Shown here in pieces: positions 15,133 to 24,544 of a DNA stretch of 64,000 nucleotides. Position 1 is the first letter of the stretch. Every line of letters begins with the position of its first letter. The notes beneath the pieces are model-generated. The model had not been told where the DNA came from. It did not search any database and saw only the letters and a program-made list of their open reading frames with translations. Source of the stretch: Aquimarina sp. MAR_2010_214. Its GTDB lineage: Bacteria > Bacteroidota > Bacteroidia > Flavobacteriales > Flavobacteriaceae. Made by a program: the position numbers and the translations under genes. The stretch is taken from assembly GCF_002846555.1 (NCBI RefSeq), contig NZ_PJMS01000001.1, positions 5,415,501-5,479,500 of the forward strand, read 5' to 3'.

Positions 15133-15951
15133 AGATTCGAGAATAACCAGAATAAGCAACCACATTATCGGAATACTCTCTACCCAAAAAGAACAATAAT
15201 ATTCTGATTGTTTTTTTTCTGTTCCCCACAAAAAGAAAAGGCTTATAGTAGTTACTAATATCTTACTTAAAATTTCTGTCGAAGATATCAACTCATTTTT
15301 TACAGCTGTTAATAGCAAAAAGATAACCAACAAAATACTGCCAAAAACTTTAGTTCTTGTAATTCCAATTTTTTGCGGAACTGTTTCTAATGCTGCATTA
15401 TCATATTGAAGATCTCTTACTTCAAAAGGTAACATCATAACAACAATAAATAAAAAACGCTGAATCATTTCTATCAAAAAATTTAAGTTCAGATTTCCTT
15501 CAGCATGTATTAACGGAACCAACACAGTGACACCTGCCCATATTACACCAATTATAAAGATCTTTACTCCTGCAAAACTCCTCAAGTTCTTCCTATTAGG
15601 AAAAACAGGTACTACATATAGTACTGTTAATGCAATAAATGGCAGCATATATAACCAGGTACGAATTGATATTTTAAATGCAAAATAGATAAACGACAAA
15701 CTACAAAGGATCGTCAAAATACGAATGCCTTTCATCGATTTGGTTAATCTTCTGTGGTAAAGTTTAGAGACTTTAGAATATTTCACAAAATTATATGCAG
15801 TAATAGCTCCTAAAAAAGAAAAAAGAATGAAGGTAAATTGATCAGTTATTCCATATTTCATAAAGGTAACTTGTATCAAAGCACAGATAGCTAAAGCAAC
15901 ATGAATACTGCCGTTAATGTAGAATCTAAATATATCTTTTAAGGTTTTCAC
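15121..15951 (-). CDS. UbiA-like membrane prenyltransferase homologue
   Basis: A 276-residue polytopic membrane protein with about eight to nine hydrophobic helices. The layout fits the UbiA superfamily, which transfers isoprenoid chains to aromatic or lipid acceptors. A second Asp-rich-type motif is visible (EVRDLQYDNAALETVPQKIG, with D-x3-D). The first motif (NDxxDxxxD in active enzymes) is replaced by YNFVKYSKVSK and has no acidic residues. It may therefore be a divergent or non-canonical member. It converges on the anti-sigma-like gene with a 12-base overlap. Confidence 0.6.
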   Translation of the reverse strand: MKTLKDIFRFYINGSIHVALAICALIQVTFMKYGITDQFTFILFSFLGAITAYNFVKYSKVSKLYHRRLTKSMKGIRILTILCSLSFIYFAFKISIRTWLYMLPFIALTVLYVVPVFPNRKNLRSFAGVKIFIIGVIWAGVTVLVPLIHAEGNLNLNFLIEMIQRFLFIVVMMLPFEVRDLQYDNAALETVPQKIGITRTKVFGSILLVIFLLLTAVKNELISSTEILSKILVTTISLFFLWGTEKKQSEYYCSFWVESIPIMWLLILVILESLFS

Positions 15952-16050
15952 TTTGTTTATTAGGGGTTATGTGTTAACAAAACCCGAATTTGGTTAAAAA
16001 CTTGATAGGTCTAGGTTAATTTATTGTGAAAGTTTTAGCATTTAAATATG

Positions 16051-16058
16051 TATTTTTG
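16051..16058 (+). promoter_or_regulatory. -7 promoter element of gcvP
   Basis: TATTTTTG fits TAnnTTTG. The predicted transcript start near 16061 excludes the upstream GTG at 16026 as a start and supports the ATG at 16089 (leader about 28 bases). Confidence 0.55.
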
Positions 16059-16088
16059 AAATCTCAATTTTCAACTGTTTTTTTCGTT

Positions 16089-18944
16089 ATGAAAACCGAT
16101 TCCTTTAAACTACGTCATATAGGTCCATCAACAAAGGATCTTAGTGATATGCTAAACACAATTAAAGCAGATTCTTTAGAACAATTAATATACGAAACTG
16201 TTCCTGATGATATTCTTTTAAAAAAATCATTAAATCTTGATTCTGCCATGAGCGAACAAGAATATTCTGCGCACATACAAAAGCTTTCGGCAAAAAATAA
16301 AGTATTCAAAACCTATATAGGTTTAGGATATCACGAGGCTAGTTTACCCGCAGTTATACAACGTAATATCCTTGAAAACCCAGGGTGGTATACCGCTTAT
16401 ACACCATATCAGGCAGAAATTGCACAAGGCAGACTAGAAGCTTTGTTGAATTACCAGACTATGGTTTGTGATCTTACCGGTATGGAATTAGCTAATGCTT
16501 CTTTATTAGATGAGAGTACAGCTGCTGCAGAAGCAATGACGATGTTATTTGCTGTACGATCTAGAGATCAGAAAAAAAATAATGTAAATAAGTTTTTTGT
16601 TTCCGAAGAAATATTACCTCAAACACTTTCCTTATTACAAACAAGAGCAATTCCTTTAGATATTCAATTAGTAATAGGAAATCACCAACAATTTGACTTT
16701 TCAACCGAATTTTACGGTGCTATTTTGCAATATCCGGGTAAATCTGGTCAGGTACATGATTATGCTGGTTTTGTTGAAAAAGCTCACCAAGCAGAAATCA
16801 AAGTTGCTGTAGCAGCAGATATATTAAGCTTAGTATCATTGAAATCTCCAGGAAGCTTTGACGCAGATGTTGTGGTAGGAACTACGCAACGTTTTGGGAT
16901 TCCTCTGGGGTATGGTGGTCCGCATGCTGGTTTTTTTGCCACAAGAGAAGCGTATAAAAGAAATATCCCTGGTAGAATTATTGGGGTTACTCAAGATGTA
17001 AATGGTGGGCGTGCCTTACGAATGGCATTACAAACTCGAGAACAACATATTAAAAGAGATAAAGCAACTTCTAATATCTGTACCGCACAAGTACTCTTGG
17101 CTGTTATGGCCGGAATGTATAGCGTGTATCATGGTCCAGAAGGCTTAAAATATATCGCTTCAAAAGTTAATGCTTTTGCAGTAACACTAAGTACAGAATT
17201 AAAAAAATTAGGATTCAATCAACTTAATACTGCTTATTTTGATACCATTCGCATACAAGGTGATGCGACCAAAATAAAAGAGATTGCAGAAGCTCATGAG
17301 GTAAATTTCTTTTATCCCGATTCTGAAACCGCTTCGATTTCTTTAAATGAGGCAACAACAATTGAAGATCTAAATACCATCTTATCAATTTTTTCCAAAG
17401 TTGCTGAAAAAGAATATTCGCCTATTCAGGAAATTGATAATGCTGATAATATAGATCATAATCTGAAACGTAATACCGAGTTTTTAACAAATGATGTATT
17501 CAATTCTTACCATTCTGAAACAGAATTGATGCGTTATATTAAAAAATTAGAGCGTAAAGATTTATCATTGAATCACTCAATGATTCCTTTAGGATCATGT
17601 ACAATGAAACTTAATGCTGCCTCAGAAATGTTGCCACTTAGTGATCCTCAATGGGGAAACATACATCCTTTTGCACCTATAAATCAAGCTCAAGGGTATC
17701 AAGAAGCTCTAAAAAAACTCGAAGAACAACTTACCGAAATCACTGGTTTTGCTGCTACATCCTTACAACCAAATTCGGGGGCACAAGGAGAATTTGCAGG
17801 ATTAATGGTAATTCGTGCATATCATGAATCAAAAGGCGATCACCATCGTAATATCTGTTTGATCCCATCATCAGCCCATGGTACCAATCCAGCTTCTGCT
17901 GTAATGGCAGGTATGAAAGTAATTGTTACCAAAGCCACAGAAGAAGGTAATATTGACGTAGAAGATTTACGAGAAAAAGCAGTAAAATATAAAGATAACC
18001 TTGCCGCTTTAATGGTTACCTATCCATCAACACATGGAGTATATGAATCTGCTATTAAAGAAATTACTCAAATTATTCATGATAATGGTGGACAAGTATA
18101 TATGGATGGTGCGAATATGAATGCCCAGGTAGGTTTAACCAATCCTGGAGCAATCGGCGCAGATGTATGCCATCTTAATTTACATAAAACTTTTGCCATA
18201 CCTCATGGTGGAGGTGGCCCTGGCGTTGGTCCAATTTGTGTAGCCAAACAGTTAGTTCCTTTTCTGCCTGGTAATCCAATTATCACTACTGGAGGAGATC
18301 AAGCAATCACCGCAATTTCTGCAGCTCCATGGGGATCTGCTCTGGCATGTTTGATATCTTATGGATATATTACTATGCTTGGGGTAGATGGTTTAAAAGA
18401 AGCTACTCAATATGCTATTCTAAATGCTAATTATATCAAAGAATGCCTTGATGGTCATTATGACGTGTTGTATGTAGGAGAAAAAGGAAGAGCTGCTCAC
18501 GAAATGATTTTAGATTGTAGACCTTTTAAAGCAAACGGTATAGAGGTTACTGATATTGCAAAACGACTTATGGATTATGGATTCCATGCTCCTACAGTTT
18601 CTTTTCCGGTAGCCGGAACCATTATGATCGAACCAACAGAGAGTGAAAGTAAAGCAGAATTAGATCGTTTTTGTGATGCTATGATCTCAATACGCAAGGA
18701 AATAGCAGAAGCTTCTGCTGATAATCCAAACAATGTTATGAAAAATGCTCCTCATACTATGGCCATGCTTACAGCCGACACATGGGATTTTCCGTATTCG
18801 AGAGAACAAGCAGCATATCCATTATCATATGTAGCCGATAACAAGTTTTGGCCATCTGTACGTCGTGTAGATGACGCATATGGCGACAGAAACTTAATTT
18901 GTACCTGTGCACCTATCGAGGAGTATATGGAAACAGAAGCTTAA
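16089..18944 (+). CDS. gcvP: Glycine dehydrogenase (decarboxylating), P-protein of the glycine cleavage system
   Basis: GcvP decarboxylates glycine with pyridoxal phosphate and passes the aminomethyl group to lipoyl-GcvH. The protein is the long single-chain form, about 951 residues from the ATG at 16089, with two related halves. The PLP-binding lysine is K700 in [17 protein letters not shown], and the first half shows [17 protein letters not shown] prefer 16089 because TATTTTTG at 16051-16058 would start transcription downstream of the GTG at 16026. No gcvT or gcvH is adjacent. A terminator follows. Confidence 0.97.
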   Translation: MKTDSFKLRHIGPSTKDLSDMLNTIKADSLEQLIYETVPDDILLKKSLNLDSAMSEQEYSAHIQKLSAKNKVFKTYIGLGYHEASLPAVIQRNILENPGWYTAYTPYQAEIAQGRLEALLNYQTMVCDLTGMELANASLLDESTAAAEAMTMLFAVRSRDQKKNNVNKFFVSEEILPQTLSLLQTRAIPLDIQLVIGNHQQFDFSTEFYGAILQYPGKSGQVHDYAGFVEKAHQAEIKVAVAADILSLVSLKSPGSFDADVVVGTTQRFGIPLGYGGPHAGFFATREAYKRNIPGRIIGVTQDVNGGRALRMALQTREQHIKRDKATSNICTAQVLLAVMAGMYSVYHGPEGLKYIASKVNAFAVTLSTELKKLGFNQLNTAYFDTIRIQGDATKIKEIAEAHEVNFFYPDSETASISLNEATTIEDLNTILSIFSKVAEKEYSPIQEIDNADNIDHNLKRNTEFLTNDVFNSYHSETELMRYIKKLERKDLSLNHSMIPLGSCTMKLNAASEMLPLSDPQWGNIHPFAPINQAQGYQEALKKLEEQLTEITGFAATSLQPNSGAQGEFAGLMVIRAYHESKGDHHRNICLIPSSAHGTNPASAVMAGMKVIVTKATEEGNIDVEDLREKAVKYKDNLAALMVTYPSTHGVYESAIKEITQIIHDNGGQVYMDGANMNAQVGLTNPGAIGADVCHLNLHKTFAIPHGGGGPGVGPICVAKQLVPFLPGNPIITTGGDQAITAISAAPWGSALACLISYGYITMLGVDGLKEATQYAILNANYIKECLDGHYDVLYVGEKGRAAHEMILDCRPFKANGIEVTDIAKRLMDYGFHAPTVSFPVAGTIMIEPTESESKAELDRFCDAMISIRKEIAEASADNPNNVMKNAPHTMAMLTADTWDFPYSREQAAYPLSYVADNKFWPSVRRVDDAYGDRNLICTCAPIEEYMETEA

Positions 18945-18966
18945 GAAATGGTATTCTATAAATAAT

Positions 18967-18997
18967 AAAGAGGTGACTTTATGGTTGCCTCTTTTTT
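18967..18997 (+). terminator. Rho-independent terminator after gcvP
   Basis: AAAGAGGTGAC pairs with GTTGCCTCTTT around a six-base loop, using two wobble pairs, and runs into TTTT. It lies about 20 bases after the gcvP stop codon. Confidence 0.75.
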
Positions 18998-19068
18998 GTT
19001 ATTATGAAAGAATAATAAAATCAATTATAGTCATAAATTGATCTTAATCTAAATAATGATTTAAACAC

Positions 19069-19434
19069 ATGAAAGATATTACATCCAGACATGATATAGA
19101 GTTCTTAATGGAAGCTTTTTATAAGGTCGCATTTGCAGACCCTATAATTGGTTTATTTTTTACTGAAATTGCAAAAGTTAATCTCAAAGAACACATTCCG
19201 GAAATTACAGATTTTTGGGAACAACAATTATTCAGAACAGGAAACTATAAAAAAAATGTGATGCAGATTCACAAAAATTTAAGCAGTAAAAAAAAATTAG
19301 AAAAGATTCATTTTGATACCTGGTTATCGCTCTTTCACAAAACAGTAGACAACCATTTTGAAGGAGAAAAGGCTCACCTCATCAAAACCCGAGCCTTATC
19401 CATTGTAACGGTTATGCAATTAAAAATAGGATAA
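19069..19434 (+). CDS. Group III truncated haemoglobin
   Basis: A 121-residue globin of the short 2-on-2 type. The order is typical of group III: N-terminal DIEFLMEAFYKVAFADPIIGLFF, the tryptophan-rich FWEQQLFRTGNY (in this family F and W line the distal pocket), and HFDTWLSLFHKTVD, whose His is the expected proximal haem ligand. Such proteins bind oxygen, NO or CO and are linked to nitrosative stress or terminal oxidase support. It stands alone between gcvP and the ketosynthase gene. The assignment is confident; the physiological ligand is unknown. Confidence 0.9.
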   Translation: MKDITSRHDIEFLMEAFYKVAFADPIIGLFFTEIAKVNLKEHIPEITDFWEQQLFRTGNYKKNVMQIHKNLSSKKKLEKIHFDTWLSLFHKTVDNHFEGEKAHLIKTRALSIVTVMQLKIG

Positions 19435-19592
19435 TCTCTGATGATTTTTAACCAGAATTGCGTATTAGATCTTTGTTACAAGGAATAGTTCAAAGGTATA
19501 TCTTGAAGCGATTTCAAGCTGTTATATATTTTCTAATACACAATCAAGGTTTAATCAAATACATAACAAAAGAGGTTGGGCATCGTAGCGTC

Positions 19593-19610
19593 TACTATGC
19601 GCGCATAGTA
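19593..19610. repeat. 18-bp perfect palindrome upstream of the ketosynthase III gene
   Basis: TACTATGCGCGCATAGTA is its own reverse complement, with a G+C-rich centre in an A+T-rich setting. It lies 50 bases upstream of the ATG at 19661. The lack of a loop argues against a terminator and for a dimeric regulator site. Confidence 0.5.
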
Positions 19611-19660
19611 AAATAATTCTTATTATGTACCTTACCATTCATAATCTATAATTGGGAACA

Positions 19661-20719
19661 ATGAATATCAAAATAACGGGCACAGGGAGCTATATTCCTA
19701 ATGAAATTAAAAAAAACAACGACTTTATCAATCATCAATTCTTTACTGAAAACAAGGTCTTGATCGAACATAATACTACCACTATAATTGATAAATTCAA
19801 AAAAATCACTGGTATTGAAGAACGTAGATATGCCTCTGCCCATCAAAACACTTCTGATTTAGCATTTCTTTCCGCAAAAAAAGCAATTATAGACTCAAAA
19901 ATTGATCCTGAAACCCTTGATTACATTATTGTAGCCCATAATTTCGGCGATGTAGATAAAAACTCTTCTCAGGCAGATACCGTCCCCAGTCTTGCAGCAA
20001 GGGTAAAACATAAACTAAAAATAAAAAACCCGTACTGCGTCGCATATGATTTGCTTTTTGGGTGCCCTGGGTGGATAGAAGGAGTCATACAAGCCCAATC
20101 ATATATAAAAAGTAATATGGCTCAAAAATGTCTTGTTATTGGAGCAGAAACTTTATCTCGTGTTATAGATAAACATGATCGGGATTCTATGATTTATTCT
20201 GATGGATCTGGAGCCGTGATACTAGAAAAAACAAAACAACCCGGAGGGATAATTTCTTCTATAAGTGCTTCTTATACATTTGAAGAAAGTAATTTTTTAT
20301 TCTTCGGAAAAACAAACAATAACATCTCTAATGATGATACGAGATATATCAAAATGTATGGAAGAAAAATATATGAATTTGCTTTAAATCAAGTTCCAAA
20401 AGCAATGAAAGTCTGCCTTGATAAAACTGACATTAACATCACAGATATCAAAAAAATTATCATTCATCAAGCTAATGAGAAAATGGATGAAGCTATTGTA
20501 AAAAGGTTCTATGATCTATACGATCAGAAAGTACCTGATGGCATTATGCCCATGACTATTCAAAAGCTAGGAAATAGTAGTGTTGCTACTGTTCCTACTC
20601 TATATGACCTTATTTTAAATGATAAAGTAGAAAATCAATCCATTAAAGAAGGAGATATTTTGCTATTTGCCAGTGTAGGCGCAGGGATGAACATTAATAC
20701 TCTTTTATACCAATTTTAA
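19661..20719 (+). CDS. 3-oxoacyl-ACP synthase III-like (KAS III family) enzyme
   Basis: A thiolase-fold condensing enzyme of 352 residues that joins acyl-CoA with malonyl-ACP in fatty acid or secondary lipid synthesis. The active Cys lies in LLFGCPGWIEG, the His in IIHQANEKM, and the Asn in LGNSSVATVPT. I chose the ATG at 19661, since an in-frame TTG at 19652 is weaker. It is followed by a small methyltransferase and a family 2 glycosyltransferase on the same strand, so it more likely feeds a special lipid or glycolipid than bulk fatty acids. The pathway is not known. Confidence 0.88.
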   Translation: MNIKITGTGSYIPNEIKKNNDFINHQFFTENKVLIEHNTTTIIDKFKKITGIEERRYASAHQNTSDLAFLSAKKAIIDSKIDPETLDYIIVAHNFGDVDKNSSQADTVPSLAARVKHKLKIKNPYCVAYDLLFGCPGWIEGVIQAQSYIKSNMAQKCLVIGAETLSRVIDKHDRDSMIYSDGSGAVILEKTKQPGGIISSISASYTFEESNFLFFGKTNNNISNDDTRYIKMYGRKIYEFALNQVPKAMKVCLDKTDINITDIKKIIIHQANEKMDEAIVKRFYDLYDQKVPDGIMPMTIQKLGNSSVATVPTLYDLILNDKVENQSIKEGDILLFASVGAGMNINTLLYQF

Positions 20720-20803
20720 ACCTTTTGTAAAATTCTCTTAGATGTACAGATAGTAATCTGGGTAATTGTCTATTTTTACAATATAATTACTGATTTGACT
20801 ATT

Positions 20804-21334
20804 ATGTACGAAGGAACTTTTCCTCATAAACGATATCAAAAAACTTTAGAGTTTCTTAGAGAAAACACTCCTGCTCCTGGCGCTATCCTGGATTTGGGCA
20901 TTAGAAACCCTTTTGTAGAGTTTATGGAAAAAGAGGGATACACTGTATCAAATACTTCTGGTGAAGATTTAGACCTCAATACAGAAGTTGTAAAAGAAGA
21001 GGGTATTGAAATCGTTACTGCTTTCGAAATTTTTGAGCACCTTATTGCACCTTTTAATGTTCTACGAGACATTAAATCAGATAAATTAGTGGCTTCTATC
21101 CCATTAAAACTATGGTTCTCTCCTGCCTATCGCAGTAAAACTGATCCATGGGACAGACACTATCACGAATTTGAAGATTGGCAATTTGATTGGTTGCTCG
21201 AAAAAGCTGGCTGGGAAATAAAAGCTAGAAATAAATGGACTCATCCTATCAAAAAGATTGGTTTACGCCCCTTATTAAGACTTTTTACACCAAGATATTA
21301 TATTGTTTACGCCGAGAGGATTAAAAATTCTTAG
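20804..21334 (+). CDS. Small SAM-dependent methyltransferase
   Basis: About 176 residues with a reduced methyltransferase fold. Motif I is degenerate (AILDLGIRNPFVEFMEKEGY), the middle is IVTAFEIFEHLIAP, where an FEIFEH-type motif is typical of methyltransferase type 11/12 domains, and DPWDRHYHEFEDWQFDWLLEKAGW follows. The start is taken as the ATG at 20804, not the TTG at 20795. It is the middle gene of a ketosynthase-methyltransferase-glycosyltransferase run and probably decorates the same product. The substrate is unknown. Confidence 0.8.
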   Translation: MYEGTFPHKRYQKTLEFLRENTPAPGAILDLGIRNPFVEFMEKEGYTVSNTSGEDLDLNTEVVKEEGIEIVTAFEIFEHLIAPFNVLRDIKSDKLVASIPLKLWFSPAYRSKTDPWDRHYHEFEDWQFDWLLEKAGWEIKARNKWTHPIKKIGLRPLLRLFTPRYYIVYAERIKNS

Positions 21335-21391
21335 TTTCTCTCTTCTTAGTTTTTTAACTTTATACCTGAAACCAAAAACTTCAATTATTTC

Positions 21392-22240
21392 TTGAATATA
21401 TATATTGTCATACCTGCTCATAATGAAGACCGTTTCATTGCAAAGACTCTCGATTCTTTGGTATTACAAACACTTACTCCTTCTAAAATAGTAGTGGTTA
21501 ATGATAATTCTACAGACAATACAAAAGATATCATAAGTGAATATACAAATGCATATGATTATATATCAATAGTAAATACTCAGGCTACCAAAGATCATAT
21601 GCCCGGTAGTAAAGTGATCAATGCCTTTTATCAAGGTTTCAAAACATTAGACACTAACTATGATATCATTTGTAAATTTGATGCAGACCTTATTTTCCCT
21701 CCAGATTATTTAGCAAAAATCACTCGTCATTTTCAGGACAACGATAAAGCAGGAATGGTAGGTGGATTTTGTTATGTAGAAAAAGACAAAAAATGGGTTC
21801 TAGAAAATTTAACCAACAAAGATCATATTCGAGGTGCATTAAAAGCATACCGCAAAACATGTTTTGAAGATATTAATGGTCTCAAACCTGCAATGGGTTG
21901 GGATACTATAGATGAGTTATTAGCTCAATATTGTAATTGGGAAATACAAACCGATACCTCTTTACATGTCAAGCATCTTAAACCTACCGGAAACACATAC
22001 AATCCTAAAGCAAAATATAAACAAGGAGAAGCCTTTTATCGTATGCGATATGGTTTTTGGATTACACTAATTGCTTCTATAAAATTAGCACTCCTCAAAA
22101 AGCGACCAGGTCTAATCAGTGATTATCTAACTGGGTATTATAAAGCAAAAGTAAAAAAAGAAGCATTCCTTGTTTCTGAAAAAGAAGGTGATTTTATTCG
22201 TAAACTTCGTTGGAAAAAAATGAAAAAAAAGTTTATATAA
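21392..22240 (+). CDS. Family 2 glycosyltransferase (TTG start)
   Basis: A GT-A fold transferase. It begins NIYIVIPAHNEDRFIAKTL, with the nucleotide-binding VVVNDNSTDNT and the metal-binding acidic motif FDADLIFP (DxD region). A later hydrophobic stretch around WITLIASIKLALL suggests membrane contact. The only start fitting the conserved N terminus is TTG at 21392, because the next in-frame Met codon would remove the nucleotide-binding core. It ends the KAS III/methyltransferase/GT2 cassette, and a glycolipid or surface glycan role is inferred from that context. Confidence 0.85.
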   Translation: MNIYIVIPAHNEDRFIAKTLDSLVLQTLTPSKIVVVNDNSTDNTKDIISEYTNAYDYISIVNTQATKDHMPGSKVINAFYQGFKTLDTNYDIICKFDADLIFPPDYLAKITRHFQDNDKAGMVGGFCYVEKDKKWVLENLTNKDHIRGALKAYRKTCFEDINGLKPAMGWDTIDELLAQYCNWEIQTDTSLHVKHLKPTGNTYNPKAKYKQGEAFYRMRYGFWITLIASIKLALLKKRPGLISDYLTGYYKAKVKKEAFLVSEKEGDFIRKLRWKKMKKKFI

Positions 22241-22335
22241 CAAACACTCTTAATTAGAAAAACTAGCATCGCTTTAACTTTTATACAATAAATTATTCTT
22301 ACATTGAAACATTAATTTTTTTAAAAAATAACTTC

Positions 22336-23742
22336 ATGAACATCAAACAACTTCTTTTAGCATCAAGTTGCGCATTATTCTTAGCTTCCTGTAATAAAAA
22401 TAGCAACGCAGAAAAAGTAGATTATGTGCTTTTCTCTGGAAAAGTAAGTAATGTCGTAGAAAATGAGATTAGTGTATTCGGAAATGATAATGGCTTCCAA
22501 AAAGCAATCTCAATTAATGAAGATGGGACATTCTCTGATACTTTAAAGATTGAATCTAAAGGCTCTTATGGTTTTATGATTGGTCGCGAAAGGTCATCCT
22601 TGTATTTAGATCATGGAGATCAATTAGAATTAACAATAGATACTAAGCAGTTTGATGAAAGTATAAAATACACAGGTACCGCTGCAGATGCCAACAACTA
22701 TTTGGCAGAAAAAGCTTTAATAGAAGAAAGCCTTTTTGCTGGTGGCCCAGAAGGGTATAAAAAACTCTTCGTTAGTGAGGTCGATGAGTTTAAAAAATTA
22801 GTATCGCAAAATGAACAAGCTAAAAATGATGCGATTAAAAAATATAAAGATTTAGGCCCCGAATTTGCAACTATCCAAACTAAGGATAATCGCTATGAAT
22901 ATTTATCAATGCTAAATAATTATCAATCAACTCATAGTCATTATACAAAAAAAGAAGACTATAAAACTCCAGAAGGTTTTTTGGATGAATTAAAAGATTT
23001 TAATATTGATAATGCCGAAGATTATGAGAAATCTAACGCTTATAGAAGATTAAGCTCTGATGTTTTTTATAGAATTTCTCAAGAAAAAGCTGCCAAAGAC
23101 AGCATTTCTATGGATAAAGCAATGATGGAGAATTTGGCTCAAATAAAAAGTAAAAATATCAAAAATGCTTTTATAAAAAATATAGCATATCAGGTATCTC
23201 CAAGAAATGAGAATGCTGCAGAATTGTATGATATGCTTATGGCAGTCTCAGACGACGACGAATTTAAAAGTGAATTAACTAATAAATTTGAAAAAATAAA
23301 AGTATTGGTTAAAGGCAATCAGTCTCCTGTATTTAATGATTACGAAAATTATAAAGGAGGTACAACTTCATTAAGTGATCTTAAAGGAAAATATGTATAC
23401 ATTGATGTTTGGGCTACCTGGTGTGGACCTTGTAAAGCAGAAATCCCACATCTAAAGAAAATCGAAAAACAATACCACAATAAAAACATCGAATTCGTAA
23501 GTATCTCTATAGATAAAAAACCACAACATGATACTTGGAAAACAATGGTAAAAGAAAAAGAATTAGGTGGAGTTCAATTATTTGCAGATAACGATTGGAG
23601 ATCTCAATTTATTGTAGATTACGGCATTAGAGGAATCCCAAGATTTATATTGATTGATCCCGAAGGTAAGATTGTAAGTGCAAGTGCACCAAGGCCATCT
23701 GACTCAGAACTGATAGAGGTTTTTAATAAACTAAATATCTAA
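22336..23742 (+). CDS. TlpA-like thiol-disulfide oxidoreductase lipoprotein
   Basis: A 468-residue exported protein. A lipoprotein signal with lipobox FLASC ends near residue 19, so the mature protein is membrane anchored. The first 330 residues resemble the DUF4369-type extension common in Bacteroidota. The C terminus is a thioredoxin-fold TlpA domain with the redox pair WCGPC at 362-366 and the cis-Pro segment GIRGIPRF. It probably reduces or repairs disulfides of periplasmic or cytochrome-c maturation partners. A strong hairpin follows at 23774-23816. Confidence 0.9.
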   Translation: MNIKQLLLASSCALFLASCNKNSNAEKVDYVLFSGKVSNVVENEISVFGNDNGFQKAISINEDGTFSDTLKIESKGSYGFMIGRERSSLYLDHGDQLELTIDTKQFDESIKYTGTAADANNYLAEKALIEESLFAGGPEGYKKLFVSEVDEFKKLVSQNEQAKNDAIKKYKDLGPEFATIQTKDNRYEYLSMLNNYQSTHSHYTKKEDYKTPEGFLDELKDFNIDNAEDYEKSNAYRRLSSDVFYRISQEKAAKDSISMDKAMMENLAQIKSKNIKNAFIKNIAYQVSPRNENAAELYDMLMAVSDDDEFKSELTNKFEKIKVLVKGNQSPVFNDYENYKGGTTSLSDLKGKYVYIDVWATWCGPCKAEIPHLKKIEKQYHNKNIEFVSISIDKKPQHDTWKTMVKEKELGGVQLFADNDWRSQFIVDYGIRGIPRFILIDPEGKIVSASAPRPSDSELIEVFNKLNI

Positions 23743-23773
23743 GATTACTTTCTTATTTTTAAAAAATAAAAAC

Positions 23774-23816
23774 ATAAATCCGCAAATTCTATTACTATAG
23801 GATTTTGCGGATTTAT
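23774..23816. terminator. Terminator after the TlpA-like gene
   Basis: ATAAATCCGCAAA (23774-23786) pairs with TTTGCGGATTTAT (23804-23816) as a 13-bp stem. The A-rich left flank and T-containing right arm fit a Rho-independent terminator. Confidence 0.7.
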
Positions 23817-23872
23817 TATAGATAGATGACCTGTTTTTATAGCTCTTTTGAATAATATCAATTTAAAAACAG

Positions 23873-23910
23873 ACAGACTTGTCTATTTTTAAAATTATTT
23901 TGTAGTTTTG
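23873..23910 (+). promoter_or_regulatory. TetR operator and promoter of the tetR gene
   Basis: ACAGACTTGTCTAT (23873-23886) is a near-perfect inverted repeat (ACAGAC-TT-GTCTGT with one change). It contains TTG at 23880-23882, which serves as -33. TAGTTTTG at 23903-23910 is the -7 element. The GTG start is at 23915, so the transcript is predicted to begin within about two bases of it. The operator covers the promoter, which implies autorepression. Confidence 0.6.
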
Positions 23911-23914
23911 TATC

Positions 23915-24478
23915 GTGAAACACTCTTTAGTAAGACAACACATCATAGAAACTGCCTCTGATCTCTTTTACCAAAAAGGATATAATCGCACGGGTATAAA
24001 TGAAATCATAAAAGAAGCAGGTATTGCAAAAGCAACGCTATACAATCATTTTGCTTCAAAAGAAGATATTTGCCTTGCCTATCTTAAGTTTAGAAATGAC
24101 TTATTTACAAAAAACATAAAAACCTTTGTGAGCAACGCCAAAAAGGGAAAAGATCAGCTTTATGCCTTATTTCATTTTCTTGCGGAGTTTTTTGCCGAAA
24201 AAGATTTTAATGGGTGCTGGTGTGTAAATACCGTTGCTGAAATCCCAAGAGAAAACGAAAAAATCAGAAAAGAGATACAAAAACAAAAAGAAGAATTTAT
24301 TGAATTCATAAAAGAACTGGTAGAACAAAACTATAGTCAGAATACAACTTCAGAAAATGAGGCACTAGCCAAAAAGATTTATTTAATATATGAAAGTTCA
24401 ATTTCTGAAAGTAAGTTACATCAAAATCAATGGCCAATAGATACTGGTTTATCTCTTTGTAAAATCATACTGAATTAA
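23915..24478 (+). CDS. TetR/AcrR-family transcriptional repressor (GTG start)
   Basis: A 187-residue repressor. The N-terminal helix-turn-helix reads IIETASDLFYQKGYNRTGINEIIKEAGIAKATLYNHFASKEDI, the classic TetR pattern. The C-terminal ligand-binding domain is helical with a Cys pair near GCWCVN. The start is GTG at 23915, only four bases after the -7 element, so the message looks leaderless. An operator repeat sits over its promoter and again in front of the next gene, an SDR oxidoreductase. It most likely represses both and is released by a small molecule handled by the SDR. The ligand is unknown. Confidence 0.92.
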   Translation: MKHSLVRQHIIETASDLFYQKGYNRTGINEIIKEAGIAKATLYNHFASKEDICLAYLKFRNDLFTKNIKTFVSNAKKGKDQLYALFHFLAEFFAEKDFNGCWCVNTVAEIPRENEKIRKEIQKQKEEFIEFIKELVEQNYSQNTTSENEALAKKIYLIYESSISESKLHQNQWPIDTGLSLCKIILN

Positions 24479-24498
24479 AAAAATTTTATTAATTAAAG

Positions 24499-24512
24499 AC
24501 AGACTTGTCTGT
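24499..24512 (+). promoter_or_regulatory. Second TetR operator, upstream of the SDR gene
   Basis: ACAGACTTGTCTGT is a perfect inverted repeat with a two-base centre. It is identical to the site at 23873-23886 except for one base. It lies 32 bases before the SDR start codon. Confidence 0.6.
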
Positions 24513-24544
24513 TCAGTTTTATTCATCTTAAAAAAAAACAAAAA

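Noticed and set aside
16026..16088. GTG at 16026 as the gcvP start
   Set aside because: A TATTTTTG promoter element lies after it, and the conserved GcvP N terminus begins at the ATG at 16089.
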